Source of the DNA: Betaproteobacteria bacterium
Lineage (GTDB): Bacteria > Pseudomonadota > Gammaproteobacteria > Burkholderiales > SG8-39
Length of the DNA stretch: 64,000 bases
Reading direction: 5' to 3'
Assembly: GCA_016713125.1 (NCBI GenBank)
Contig: JADJPT010000023.1
Coordinates: 1-64,000 of the forward strand
Shown here: positions 28,193-37,364 of the stretch, in pieces
Layout of the letters: the number at the start of each line of letters is the position of its first letter
Numbering within the stretch: position 1 is the stretch's first letter
Made by a program: the position numbers and the translations under genes
Notes under the pieces: model-generated
What the model saw: the letters and a program-made list of their open reading frames with translations, nothing else
Told to the model about the DNA's origin: nothing
The model's database searches: none

Positions 28193-29001
28193 GCATGAAG
28201 CCCCTGGCCAATGCCCGCATGTACTCGGTATCGCCGGCCGCCAAGGCGGCCTGGCGGCGGCTGCTCGACTGGGTCGCGACGCAGGCCGAAGTGCCCGTCG
28301 AGTTCGTCGACCACGAACCACCCAGGCTGCTTTCCGACCTGTGGAGCCGCGACGACCTGGGCATCGTGATGATGTGCGGCCTGCCGGTCTCGCTGCGCTC
28401 GCCCGCCCCCACCATACTGGCCGCGCCGGTGCCTTCGCCGGCCCGCTATGCCGGGCGCTCTGTCTACATGACCGACATCGCGGTACGCGCCGACAGCCCG
28501 TTCCGCACGCTGGAAGACACCTTCGGGCGCACGGCCGGCTATACCCTGAAGGACTCGCAGTCCGGGTACTTCGCCTTCCGCCACGCGCTGATCACGCAGC
28601 ACGCCGCGCGCAAACCGCATTACGCGAAGATCGTCGGCGGCCTCATGAACGCGCGCGGCATCATCCAGGCGCTGGACGAAGGCCGCATCGATGTGGGTCC
28701 GCTGGACGGCTATGTGCACGACCTGATCCGCCACACCGATCCGGACTTCGCCGCCAAGGCGCGCATCATCCAGGTGACCGAGCCCACGCCCATGCCGCCG
28801 CTCATCGCGACCGCGGCGCTGGGCGAGGCCGCGATCGGCCGTCTGCGCGCCGCCTTCCTGGCGGTCGGCGGCGAAGCCTCGCTGGCCGGGACCCGCGCCG
28901 AGTTGTTGCTCGAGCGCTTTGTCGTTCCCGAACTCGAAACCTACACCCCGCTCAGGCATCGCGCGGAAATCGTCGAACACGACGCGGAGACATGGGCATG
29001 A
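28189..29001 (+). CDS. PhnD/SsuA-like binding-fold protein without signal peptide
   Basis: A 270-residue protein with the fold of phosphonate/transferrin-type binding proteins (LLSDLWSRDDLGIVMMCG, FGRTAGYTLKDSQSGYFAFR, NARGIIQALDEGRIDVGPLDGYVHDL). Its N-terminus, MSMKPLANARMYSVSPAAK, has no hydrophobic signal, so it should stay in the cytoplasm. ATGA overlaps on both sides place it firmly in the molybdenum hydroxylase operon. Periplasmic-binding-fold proteins without signals include true enzymes (MqnA/MqnD, 4,5-dihydroxyphthalate decarboxylase), so an enzymatic or chaperone-like role is possible. I cannot say which. Confidence 0.8.
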   Translation: MSMKPLANARMYSVSPAAKAAWRRLLDWVATQAEVPVEFVDHEPPRLLSDLWSRDDLGIVMMCGLPVSLRSPAPTILAAPVPSPARYAGRSVYMTDIAVRADSPFRTLEDTFGRTAGYTLKDSQSGYFAFRHALITQHAARKPHYAKIVGGLMNARGIIQALDEGRIDVGPLDGYVHDLIRHTDPDFAAKARIIQVTEPTPMPPLIATAALGEAAIGRLRAAFLAVGGEASLAGTRAELLLERFVVPELETYTPLRHRAEIVEHDAETWA

Positions 29002-29486
29002 GCACGCGCACCATCACCCTGCAGGTCAACGGCAAGACGGTCACCGCCGCGGTCGAGCCGCGCCTGCACCTGGCCGATTTCCTGCGCGACAGGCAATTGC
29101 TGACCGGCACGCATATCGGCTGCGAGCACGGCGTGTGCGGCGCCTGCACGCTGGAGATCGACGGCGCGCCGGCGCGCTCCTGCATCACCTATGCCGCGAC
29201 CTGCGACGGCGCCAGCGTGCGCACCATCGAGGACTTCGATGCCGATCCCGTGATGGCCGAGTTGCGCGCCGCCTTCAGCGCCGAGCACGCGCTGCAGTGC
29301 GGCTACTGCACGCCGGGCATGCTGGCCACGGCGCGCGACATCGTGCTGCGGCTGCCGCAGGCCGACGAAGCCCGCATCCGCAAGGAACTGTCGGGCAATC
29401 TGTGCCGCTGCACGGGATACGTGGGCATCGTGCGCGCCATCAAGCGCGTGCTCGCCGCGCGCAAGGAAAAGACTCATGCAGCTTGA
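28998..29486 (+). CDS. 2Fe-2S small subunit of molybdenum hydroxylase
   Basis: A 162-residue CoxS-type subunit holding two 2Fe-2S clusters. The plant-type cluster motif is CEHGVCGACTLEIDG with its fourth Cys in RSCITYA. The second is in LQCGYCTPGML and SGNLCRCTGYVGIV. I choose ATG 28998, which overlaps the preceding stop as ATGA; ATG 28992 is two codons earlier. Length is standard for the family. Confidence 0.95.
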   Translation: MSTRTITLQVNGKTVTAAVEPRLHLADFLRDRQLLTGTHIGCEHGVCGACTLEIDGAPARSCITYAATCDGASVRTIEDFDADPVMAELRAAFSAEHALQCGYCTPGMLATARDIVLRLPQADEARIRKELSGNLCRCTGYVGIVRAIKRVLAARKEKTHAA

Positions 29487-30080
29487 GCAGACGTTCGACC
29501 TGCCGTTCCCGCGCCCGCTGGCCTGGGAGGCCTTCAAGGACATCACCATGCTGGTGTCCTGCCTGCCGGGGCGGCCCTTTCCAGCGCTGCCGATGCGGAC
29601 CCGCTGGAGATCGTGTTCTCCGTGAAGCTCGGCCCGATCGCGGCCAGCTTCAACGGCCAGGGCAGCGTGGCCTACGATGATGCGGCCTGCAGCGGCAGCT
29701 TCTCGGGCAGCGGCGCGGACCGCAAGACCAACTCGCGCGTGAAGGGCGAGGCCAGGTTCTCACTGGCGCAGACCGATGCCGGCACGCGCGTCACGGTGCT
29801 GGTGGATTACGCGCTGACCGGTTCGCTGGCGCAGTTCAGCCGCGGCGGCATCGTCAAGGAACTGGCCACCAGCATCACCCAGCAGTTCGCCGCCAACCTG
29901 CGCACACGCATCGCCGCGGCCCACGCCGCGGCACCGGCGGTGGCAGCGGGGTCCGAAGCTTCAGCGCCGCCTCCCCATGCGCCTGCGGACCCCATGCCCG
30001 CTCCCGCGGCGCTGGATGCCGGCGGACTGATCTGGCGCGTGATCTGGGCGCGCATCAAGCGCCTGTTCGGCGCAGGCTGA
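29476..30080 (+). CDS. CoxG-like SRPBCC protein, frameshifted
   Basis: A CoxG/SRPBCC family protein, about 201 residues, often found beside molybdenum hydroxylase genes and thought to help recruit or assemble the enzyme at the membrane. The start (MQLEQTFDLPFPRPLAWEAF) overlaps the end of the small-subunit gene. The frame breaks at the GGGG run near 29568; one restored G gives SCLPGAALSSAADADPLEIV and then VKLGPIAASFNGQG. The C-terminal tail is Ala/Pro-rich and ends in a short hydrophobic segment (IWRVIWARIKRLF) that could touch the membrane. Confidence 0.83.
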
Positions 30081-30124
30081 ACCCGGGCGCCCCGCGCGCC
30101 CGCCCAGGCGCTGCGCGCGCCCGC

Positions 30125-31315
30125 CTATGTGCTGCGCGAGCGCAGCCCCAGCCGGCGGCGGAACTCGGCCGCCAGCATGGGCAAGGTCACGGCAGCGAAC
30201 AGGAAGAGCGGCACGGTGCCCCACGCGTCCACCACCATGGCGGCCAGCCACACACCGGCCGACTGCCCGGAGAACAGGAAGAACGCAAACAGCGAGACCC
30301 CGGCGCCGCGCGCGTCCGGGGCCATCTGCGTGGCATTGACCTGCAAGGTGTTGTGCAGCATGTACAGCCCGGCACCGGCCGACAACAGGCAGGGCACCGC
30401 GTAGAGCGGCGAGTCGATCACCAGCAGGCCCAGGTAGCCGATGGAGATGGCGACGCCGCCGGTGAGCGCCAGGCCGCGTTCGCCCAGGCGGGCCACCAGA
30501 CGCCGCGAGACGAAGGCGTAGATCATCCCGCCCGCGGCGAACGCCGTGACCAGCGCGCCGCTCGCCCCCAGCCCGAGGCCCAGGCGCTCATGCATGTGCA
30601 GGGTGACGAAGGCCAGGGCGCCGTAGAACAGGACTCCCTCGAGAAAGATCGTGACGAGGATCACGCGCACCCACGGACGCGCCAGCAGCGCGAACATGCC
30701 GCGGAAGCCCTCGCCCATCGACAGCACGGCGGCATTGCCCTTGTGCCGCGTGATGGGGTTGCGGCGAAACTCCATCCACAGCAGCAGCGTCACCAGCACG
30801 TACAGGCCGGCCAGCAGGTAGAACATCGCACGCCAGCCGAAATGCTCGCCCAGCAGGCCCGACACCGTGGTGCCGAACGACACCCCCAGCATCTGGCCGA
30901 TCAGAAATCGCGCCAGCACCGATTGCCGCCTTTCGTAGGGAACCGCATCGCCGATCCAGGCCATGGCGAGCGGGATCAGTGCGCCCACGGTGGCCCCTGA
31001 CAGAAAGCGCGCCGCCACCAGCGCCCGCAGCGAGGGCGCCAGCGCACAGGCGAGCGTGCCCAGCGTCGACAGCGCGCAGGTGATCACGATCAGGCGGTAC
31101 TTGCCGATGCGATCGCCGATCGGCCCATGCACCAGCTGCAGCAGCCCGTAGGCCACGGCAAAGCCGGTGATCGCGGCAGCCGCGGCCCCCGGCGTGGTGC
31201 CGAAGGCCTGTGCCAGCAGCGGCAGCATGGGGTCGATCGCGCGCGTGCTCGCGGCGCTGATGAAGGCGCCGATCGCCAGCAGGAAAACGGCTCGTTCCGG
31301 GGATGCGCTGCTCAT
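30125..31315 (-). CDS. Major facilitator superfamily transporter
   Basis: A 396-residue inner-membrane protein with about 12 hydrophobic segments and the MFS motif A-like loop GPIGDRIGKYR between segments 2 and 3. It resembles the DHA1 drug/metabolite antiporter branch. It is convergent with the CoxG-like gene and downstream of the ABC transporter genes on the same strand, 68 bases after the dppF-like stop. ATG 31315 is chosen because the hydrophobic N-terminus begins here; longer in-frame starts add non-typical sequence. The substrate is unknown. Confidence 0.87.
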   Translation of the reverse strand: MSSASPERAVFLLAIGAFISAASTRAIDPMLPLLAQAFGTTPGAAAAAITGFAVAYGLLQLVHGPIGDRIGKYRLIVITCALSTLGTLACALAPSLRALVAARFLSGATVGALIPLAMAWIGDAVPYERRQSVLARFLIGQMLGVSFGTTVSGLLGEHFGWRAMFYLLAGLYVLVTLLLWMEFRRNPITRHKGNAAVLSMGEGFRGMFALLARPWVRVILVTIFLEGVLFYGALAFVTLHMHERLGLGLGASGALVTAFAAGGMIYAFVSRRLVARLGERGLALTGGVAISIGYLGLLVIDSPLYAVPCLLSAGAGLYMLHNTLQVNATQMAPDARGAGVSLFAFFLFSGQSAGVWLAAMVVDAWGTVPLFLFAAVTLPMLAAEFRRRLGLRSRST

Positions 31316-31383
31316 GGGGACGCGCAGTATGTTGCAAAGCGCGCCGCAGGGCGAGCGCAGGTTCGCGTCGGTCCGGCTGAAGC

Positions 31384-32340
31384 CTAGACGAAGTGGCAGG
31401 CGGCCTGGTGGCCCTCGCCCACCGTATGCAGCAGCGGGGCTTCGTGCCGGCAACGATCCACCTGACGCGGACAGCGCCCGAAGAAGCGGCAGACGCGCGG
31501 ATCCGGGTCGATGGGCGAGCGCGGTTCGCCGGCCAGCACCTCGCGCTCACCGGGGCGTCCGCCGATCGAGGGGATGGCGCGGATCAGCGCCTGCGTGTAC
31601 GGATGTCGCGCTGAGCGGAACATCGCCTCGGTCGGCCCCTGCTCCACCACTTTGCCCAGGTACATGACGATCACACGGTCGCACAGCATGCGCACCACAT
31701 TGAGGTCGTGCGACACGAACAGGTAGCTCATGCCCAGCGTGCTCTTCAGCTCGGCGAGCAGCTTCAGGATGGTGGCCTGCACCGAAACATCGAGCGCCGC
31801 GGTAGGCTCGTCCAGCACCAGCAGCTGCGGCCGGAGCGCGATCGCCCTGGCGATGCCCACCCTCGCCTTCTGGCCGCCCGAGAGCTGATGCGGGAAACGC
31901 ATCAGCAGCTCTTCCGGCAGGCCGGTCTGGCGCGCCGCGGCCGACACGCGCATGCGCAGTTCGGCCGCGTCGCGCACGCCGGAAAGCAGGCGCAACGGCT
32001 CGGCGATGGTGTCGAAGGCCGTGAATCGCGGGTTCAGGCTGTCGGTCGGGTCCTGGAACACCATCTGGATCTTCGGCCGGAACTGCGTGCCCGCAAAGGT
32101 GCGTGCCGGGATGAAGCCGATGTTGCGCCCGCCGAAGATGATGTCGCCGGCGCTCGGGTCGAGCATGCGCGTGATCAGGCGCACCAGGGTGGACTTGCCG
32201 CAACCGGACTCCCCCACCAGGCCCACGCTCTCGCCGGGGGCGATCGAGAAGCTCACGTCGTCGACCGCATGCAGCTGGCTGCGGCGACCGACGTTGAAGT
32301 GTTTCCTCAGTTCGACGACGTCGAGCAGGTTCGGGGTCAT
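31384..32340 (-). CDS. ABC transporter ATP-binding protein (DppF/OppF type)
   Basis: A 318-residue ATPase of the dipeptide/oligopeptide/nickel importer family. It has Walker A GESGCGKST (about residues 43-51), the Q-loop VFQDPTDSLNP, signature LSGGQ, Walker B LLVLDEPTAALD, and the oligo_HPY C-terminal region (HPYTQALI) with the Cys pattern CRFFGRCPRQVDRC. It is the last ATPase gene of the leftward transporter group and starts four bases after the DppD-like stop. Confidence 0.93.
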   Translation of the reverse strand: MTPNLLDVVELRKHFNVGRRSQLHAVDDVSFSIAPGESVGLVGESGCGKSTLVRLITRMLDPSAGDIIFGGRNIGFIPARTFAGTQFRPKIQMVFQDPTDSLNPRFTAFDTIAEPLRLLSGVRDAAELRMRVSAAARQTGLPEELLMRFPHQLSGGQKARVGIARAIALRPQLLVLDEPTAALDVSVQATILKLLAELKSTLGMSYLFVSHDLNVVRMLCDRVIVMYLGKVVEQGPTEAMFRSARHPYTQALIRAIPSIGGRPGEREVLAGEPRSPIDPDPRVCRFFGRCPRQVDRCRHEAPLLHTVGEGHQAACHFV

Positions 32341-32344
32341 GGCT

Positions 32345-33317
32345 TCAGAGCGGGTTGAAGCAGTTCACGCGGTGGCCGGGCGCAAAGGAAACCTCAGGCG
32401 GCGGCTCCGACGTGCATTTGTCCAGGGCGCGATCGCAGCGCGCGTGGAATCGGCAGGCCGGCAGGTCGTCGCGGCGCAGGTCCGGCAGGTTGCCGGGGAT
32501 GGAGGACAGATCGTCGATGTCCACCCGGGGTCCCGGCGTCGAGGCGATCAGCCGCGCCGTGTACGGATGGCAGGGCTGCGCGAACAGCCGCGCCGTCGGC
32601 GCGGACTCCACGACGTGGCCGGCGTGCATCACGACGATGCGGTCGCAGTACTCCGAGGCCAGCGCCAGGTCGTGGGTGATCAGGATGGTGGCCATGTTGC
32701 GCCCGCGCGCCAGTTCGCTGACCAGCTCCATGATGGCGGCCTGCGTGGTCACGTCCAGACCCGTGGTCGGTTCGTCGGCGATCAGCAGCGAAGGCTGGCA
32801 GGCCAGCGCCAGGGCGATCATCACGCGCTGGCACTGGCCGCCCGAGAGCTCGAAGGGGTAGGCCGAATAGCGCCGCTCCGGGTCGGGAATGCGCACCTGG
32901 GCGAGCGCTTCGATGGCCTTCCTGCGGAGTTCGGCACGCGGCGTGGCGGTGTGCGCGCGCAACACGTCCTCGATCTGCCGGCCGATGCGGCGGATCGGAT
33001 TCAGCGCCGTGCGCGGGTTCTGGAAGATCATCGCGATCTCCCGGCCGCGCACTTCCTGCAGGGTTCTTCTCGCTGGCGCCGAGCATGTCCAGGCCGCCGA
33101 AGTCGATGGTCCCGCGCGTGACACGCGCGGCGTCGTCGAGGATGCGCAGAATGCCGAAGGACAGCACGGACTTGCCCGAACCCGACTCGCCCACGATGCC
33201 CACCGTCTCGCCCTTGGACACCCTGAGGGAGATGTTCTCCAGCGCGCGCACCGTCCCGGTACGCGTGCGGAACTCCAGCGAATAATTCTCCACCGTCAAC
33301 AAGGGCGCGGCACTCAT
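32345..33317 (-). CDS. ABC transporter ATP-binding protein (DppD/OppD type), frameshifted
   Basis: The partner ATPase, about 323 residues. The first part from ATG 33317 has Walker A GESGSGKSVLS. The second has the Q-loop IFQNPRTALNP, LSGGQCQRV, Walker B LLIADEPTTGLD and the C-terminal CRFHARCDRALDKC. The frame breaks near 33066; removing one surplus A gives LGASEKTLQEVRGREIAMIF. It pairs with the DppF-type ATPase to power the fused permease upstream. Confidence 0.9.
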
Positions 33318-33338
33318 CCCCGGCGCCCCTGTGGATAC

Positions 33339-33392
33339 GGGGGGTACGGGGGGGGGCGGGAGGGCCCCGGCGCAGCGCGCCGGAAGGGGCCC
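33339..33392. repeat. G-run array and long hairpin between permease and ATPase genes
   Basis: The 104-base gap between the permease and DppD-type genes contains plus-strand runs of six, nine, three and three G (33339-33364), able in principle to form an intramolecular G-quadruplex. Next to it is a hairpin with a perfect CCGGCGC/GCGCCGG stem (33367-33383) that extends with bulges to GGGCCC. It could lower expression of the distal ATPases or mark a processing site. The long G runs are also where sequencing is least reliable. Confidence 0.45.
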
Positions 33393-33421
33393 GCACCCCC
33401 TGTGCAAGACTTGTTCCTTGT

Positions 33422-35341
33422 TCACGTTCTCATCCTCGGATCCAGCATGTCCCGCAGGCCGTCTCCCAGCAGATTGAAGCAGAACACCGCCAGCATCAGC
33501 ACGGCGCCGGGGAAAAAGGCCACCCACCACTCACCGGAGATGATGTAGGTCGCGCCCTCGGCCACCATGATTCCCCACTCGGCCTGCGGCGGCCGCACGC
33601 CCAGACCGATGAACGACAGGCCGGCGGCGTTGAGGATGGCCCAGCCCATGTTCAGCGAGACCTGCACCATCATGGGCGGCAGGATGTTGGGGAACAGGTG
33701 CAAAGCCAGGATGCGCGTGTCGGAGTTCCCGGCCAGGCGCGCGGCCTCGACGTAGCCGGCATTGCGCCGCACGTTCACTTCGGCGCGCGAAACGCGTATG
33801 TAGAACGGCAGGTTGATGATGGCGGTGGCCAGGATGATGTTGAACACCGTGTTGCCCAGCGCCGCGACGATGCCCATGGCCAGCACGAACAGCGGGAACG
33901 CCATGATGGTGTCGGCGATGCGGCCGATGATGCGATCGGCCCAGCCGCCGTAGAAGCCGGCCAGGCAACCCAGCGCCGAGCCGACCGCGAACGAACCGAA
34001 CACGGCCGAGATGGCGATGCCGAAATCCAGTTGTGCGGCGACGATGATGCGCGACAGGATGTCGCGGCCGAGCGCATCGGTGCCGAACCAGTGCTGCATC
34101 GAAGGCGGCTTGAGCGCCACCTCGGTCTTGCTGGCCAGCGGGTCATAGGGCGCGATCCAGGGACCGAACAGCGCCAGCACGACGAAGAACGCGAACAGCA
34201 GGAAGGCGCCCAGCGTCACCGGATTCTCGGTGGCCACGTAGCGCACGTGCTTCAGGGTCGCGCGCCAGCCTGCAGCCGGTCCCGCCGCGGTATCCACCGT
34301 GATCGCGCCTGCGCTCATCCGTCCTCCCCAGCCTTCGATTCCGACGCGCGGATCGATGACCCCGTACAGGATGTCGATCGCGAGGTTGAGCGCCACGTAG
34401 AGCAGCGCCATGGTCAGCACGAAGCCCTGCACCGGGGCGTAGTCCGAGGCCACCAGGGCCTCGATCACGTACGAGCCGATGCCGGGCCAGGCGAACACTT
34501 TCTCGACCAGGACGCTGGAACCGAGCAGGAAGGAAAACACCATGCCCATGGTGGTGACGATGGGCAGCAACGCATTGCGGAAGGCATACACGTACAGGAC
34601 CTGCGAACCGGGCAGGCCGCTGGCGCGCGCCGTGCGCACGAAATCCGAGGACAGCACACCGAGCATGGAGGCGCGCGTCATGCGCATCAGCGGCGCCATC
34701 ACGAACAGGCCCATGGTCACCGAGGGCAGCAGCAGCTGCCTGGCCGCCGCCCACATCGCTTCCGGATCGCGCGCCAGCAGGCTGTCGACCAGATACAGTC
34801 CGGTCACGTCAGGCGGTGCGACGAAGGACACGTCCAGGCGCCCGACCGGGGACGGCGCCACGCCGAGCAGGAAATAGAACACGTAGGCCAGCAGCAGCCC
34901 GGTGAAGAAGGTGGGCAGCGAGACGCCGGTGGTCGCCAGCATCCTGCACAGGTGATCGATCCACGAGCCCGGCCGCGTGGCGGCCAGTACGCCCAGCGGG
35001 ATCGCCAGGCTGCAGGCGAACAGCAAGCCGCAGATCGTCAGCTCCAGGGAGGCCGGCAACCTGGCGCGCAGTTCGGTCAGCACCGGCTGACCGGTGGAGA
35101 GGGAGTTGCCCAGGTCGCCGCGCGACAGGTCGCGCAGGTACAGCCCGAACTGGTGCACGAGGCTCTTGTCCAGGCCGAGGGTCCTGCGGATCTCCTCGAT
35201 GGCCTCCTTGGTCGCCGAAGGTCCGGAGAAGTACGCCGCCGGATCACCCGGCAGCGCGCGCGTCAGCAGGAAGGTGACGATCACCACACCGATCACGTTG
35301 GGGATGGCACCGAGCAGGCGCCTGGCGATCATCTTCAGCAT
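33422..35341 (-). CDS. DppB-like and DppC-like ABC permeases in a single frame
   Basis: A 639-residue frame that covers two permeases. Residues 1 to about 340 are DppB-like (MIARRLLGAIPNVIGVVIV, GLPGSQVLYVYAFRNALLP with the EAA-type loop). From about 342 on it is DppC-like (FGPWIAPYDPL, WFGTDALGRDILSR, EAARLAGNSDTRILALHL). At the junction, ATG 34318 is preceded by GGGGAGGACGG, a perfect separate ribosome-binding site, and ATGA in another frame would be the normal DppB stop/DppC start overlap. The fusion may therefore be a one-base sequencing error. It supplies the membrane channel of the family 5 importer. Confidence 0.85.
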   Translation of the reverse strand: MLKMIARRLLGAIPNVIGVVIVTFLLTRALPGDPAAYFSGPSATKEAIEEIRRTLGLDKSLVHQFGLYLRDLSRGDLGNSLSTGQPVLTELRARLPASLELTICGLLFACSLAIPLGVLAATRPGSWIDHLCRMLATTGVSLPTFFTGLLLAYVFYFLLGVAPSPVGRLDVSFVAPPDVTGLYLVDSLLARDPEAMWAAARQLLLPSVTMGLFVMAPLMRMTRASMLGVLSSDFVRTARASGLPGSQVLYVYAFRNALLPIVTTMGMVFSFLLGSSVLVEKVFAWPGIGSYVIEALVASDYAPVQGFVLTMALLYVALNLAIDILYGVIDPRVGIEGWGGRMSAGAITVDTAAGPAAGWRATLKHVRYVATENPVTLGAFLLFAFFVVLALFGPWIAPYDPLASKTEVALKPPSMQHWFGTDALGRDILSRIIVAAQLDFGIAISAVFGSFAVGSALGCLAGFYGGWADRIIGRIADTIMAFPLFVLAMGIVAALGNTVFNIILATAIINLPFYIRVSRAEVNVRRNAGYVEAARLAGNSDTRILALHLFPNILPPMMVQVSLNMGWAILNAAGLSFIGLGVRPPQAEWGIMVAEGATYIISGEWWVAFFPGAVLMLAVFCFNLLGDGLRDMLDPRMRT

Positions 35342-35344
35342 GGC

Positions 35345-35749
35345 TCAGCCGGTACTCGGCAGCACCTTGTCGTCGAACAGGGTCACGTGCGCCGCCACCA
35401 CGCGCCAGCCCTCGGGGGTGCGCATCCAGGTCTGCATCTGGCGGCCGAAACGACCGGATTCCTTCCTGCGGTACTCGCAACTGGCCGTGGCGAAATCGCC
35501 GCCATAGGTGGTGATCACGAGGCGCGTCAGGGTGCGCATCAGGTCCGCGGGCGAGCGCGCCGCGCGCACCCCGGCGATCGCCGCATGGCCGTAGGCCTGT
35601 TCGGCCAGGCCGAAGCGTATGGTGTGCGGAGAATTCCAGAACAGCTCGTTCAGGACCGCCACATCGTTGCCGACGATCGCCTTCTCGTAGCGATTGAAGG
35701 CGGCGGTGACCTCGGCGACGACATCCGGGCGATTGATTTCCATGCTCAT
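35345..35749 (-). CDS. atzH: AtzH/HpxZ-like protein (NTF2-like fold)
   Basis: A 134-residue protein of the DUF3225/AtzH family: AEVTAAFNRYEKAIVGNDVA, LNELFWNSPHTIRFG, then TYGGDFATASCEYRRK and RMQ/QTWMRTPEGWRVVAAHVT-like strands of an NTF2-like cone. In Pseudomonas sp. ADP, AtzH is reported as an amidohydrolase acting on dicarboxyurea in cyanuric acid breakdown. In Klebsiella the homologue HpxZ belongs to oxalurate catabolism. It overlaps the AtzE stop by ATGA, supporting a linked role. Confidence 0.85.
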   Translation of the reverse strand: MSMEINRPDVVAEVTAAFNRYEKAIVGNDVAVLNELFWNSPHTIRFGLAEQAYGHAAIAGVRAARSPADLMRTLTRLVITTYGGDFATASCEYRRKESGRFGRQMQTWMRTPEGWRVVAAHVTLFDDKVLPSTG

Positions 35750-37159
35750 GCGAACTCCTCGGGTGGGATGAACTTCGACACCCCGAGTTTCTCCAGTTCG
35801 GCCGCGACGCGAAAGCACAGTTTCTCGTTCCAGGGCGCGGCGATGACCTGCATGCCCACCGGCATGGGCCGCTCCAGGTCCGGCAGATCGCCGTACATGC
35901 CGATCGGCACGGTGATCACCGGCAGGCCGATGAAGGAGATCGGCTGGGTCATCAGGCCCATGTTGGGTCGCGCCAGCATCTCGACGCCGCGCACGCTCAT
36001 GTTCTCCTGGCCGATCTTCACGGCCGGTCGCGGCGTGGCCGGCGCGAGGATCACGTCGACCTTCTCGAACAGCGCCATGACCTGGCGGTGAAACCGGCGC
36101 CGAAAGCGCTGCGCCTGCACGTACCAGGCCGACGGAATGACGGTGTTGGCCAGCAGCCGATCGCGGATCAGCGGCTCGAAGTCCTCGGCGCGTTTGCGCA
36201 GGTTGGGAAGGTGCAACTGCGAGCCCTCCACCGCCGTAATGATGAATGCCGCCGCGCGCGCGAGCGCGGCATCCGGAATCTCGACGCAAGCCGTGGCGCC
36301 CAGCGCCTCGGCGGCGCGCCGCACCAACTGCACCACGCCCGGCTCGGCGCTCTGCTCGAAATAGCCCGAGGCGCGTGCGATGCGCAGTCCGCTGATTCCC
36401 CCGGCGAGCGCGCCGGACACGCTCTCCACGGGTCCCGGCCGGCACACCGGATCAGCCGGATCCGCGCCCTGCATGACGTCGTAGGCCGCCGCCAGGTCAG
36501 CGACCGAACGGCAGAACGGGCCCAGATGGTCGAGCGAGGCGACGAACGGGGAAGCTGCCGGCGCGCGACAGACGGACGTAGGTGGGCTTCAGGCCGAAGT
36601 TCCCGCACAGCGAGGACGGCACGCGTATCGAACCGTTGGTGTCGGAGCCCAGCGTCAGCGGCACCAGCCCGGCCACCACCGCCGCAGCGCTGCCGCCCGA
36701 GGAGCCGCCGGCCACGCGCGTGCGGTCGTGCGGGTTGCGCGTCGCGCCGTAATGCGTGTTCTCGGTGCTGAATCCGTAGGCGTACTCGTCCATGTTCAGC
36801 GTGCCGACCAGCACCGCGCCGGCGGCGTTGAGCCGTTGCACCAGGGTGGCATCCGCGCCCGCCGGCGGCAGATCGCGGTTGATCTTCGAGCCGGCCAGGG
36901 TGGGCAGGCCGCGCACGTCGTACAGGTTCTTGACCGCGAAGGGCACGCCGGCCAGCAGCCCGGGGTCGCGCCCGGCCGCGCGGGACGCGTCCACCGCGCG
37001 CGCCTCGGCCAGCGCGCGCGCGGCGGTAACCTCGATGAACGCATTCAGCTCCGGATTGCGCGCCTCGATGCCGGCCAGCACCTCGGCCACGTGATCGGCC
37101 GCCCGCAGGCTGCCGGCCTTCACGCGCTGCGCGGTCTCCAGGGCGCTCGTGAAGCCCAT
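35746..37159 (-). CDS. atzE: AtzE-family amidohydrolase, frameshifted
   Basis: An amidase-signature enzyme of about 470 residues related to AtzE (1-carboxybiuret hydrolase) and HpxY. The Lys is in PFAVKNLYDV (about residue 75), the cis-Ser in AGGSSGGSAAAV and the nucleophile in DTNGSIRVPSS. One surplus C near 36551 breaks the frame; correcting it gives RAGSFPFVASLDHLGPFC, after which the C-terminal half runs to the stop overlapping AtzH. AtzE needs the small AtzG subunit, encoded directly upstream. A urea- or biuret-like carboxylate is the likely substrate. Confidence 0.88.
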
Positions 37160-37160
37160 C

Positions 37161-37364
37161 TCAGGGCCTCCACACCGGGCCGGATTCGTCTGCCACCGGA
37201 TCGAGTTCGACGGCGTTCACGATCGCGGCGACCTCCGCGGTGCGGCGCAGGTTGGCGAGCACGCCGGGCATCTGTGCCGGCGTGATCTGCAGACCCACGA
37301 GCCGCGTTGCCTGCCGCACCCAGCCCTCGTCGATCGGCCCGGCATCGGTCGGCGTGTCGCTCAC
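37161..37364 (-). CDS. atzG: AtzG-like small subunit (DUF4089)
   Basis: A 67-residue helical protein (WVRQATRLVGLQITPAQMPG, VLANLRRTAEVAAIVNAVEL) matching the DUF4089/AtzG subunit, which binds AtzE and helps fold or complete its active site; HpxX is the counterpart in oxalurate operons. GTG 37364 overlaps the binding-protein TGA (GTGA), and its stop is one base before the AtzE ATG, so all three are translationally coupled. Confidence 0.85.
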   Translation of the reverse strand: MSDTPTDAGPIDEGWVRQATRLVGLQITPAQMPGVLANLRRTAEVAAIVNAVELDPVADESGPVWRP

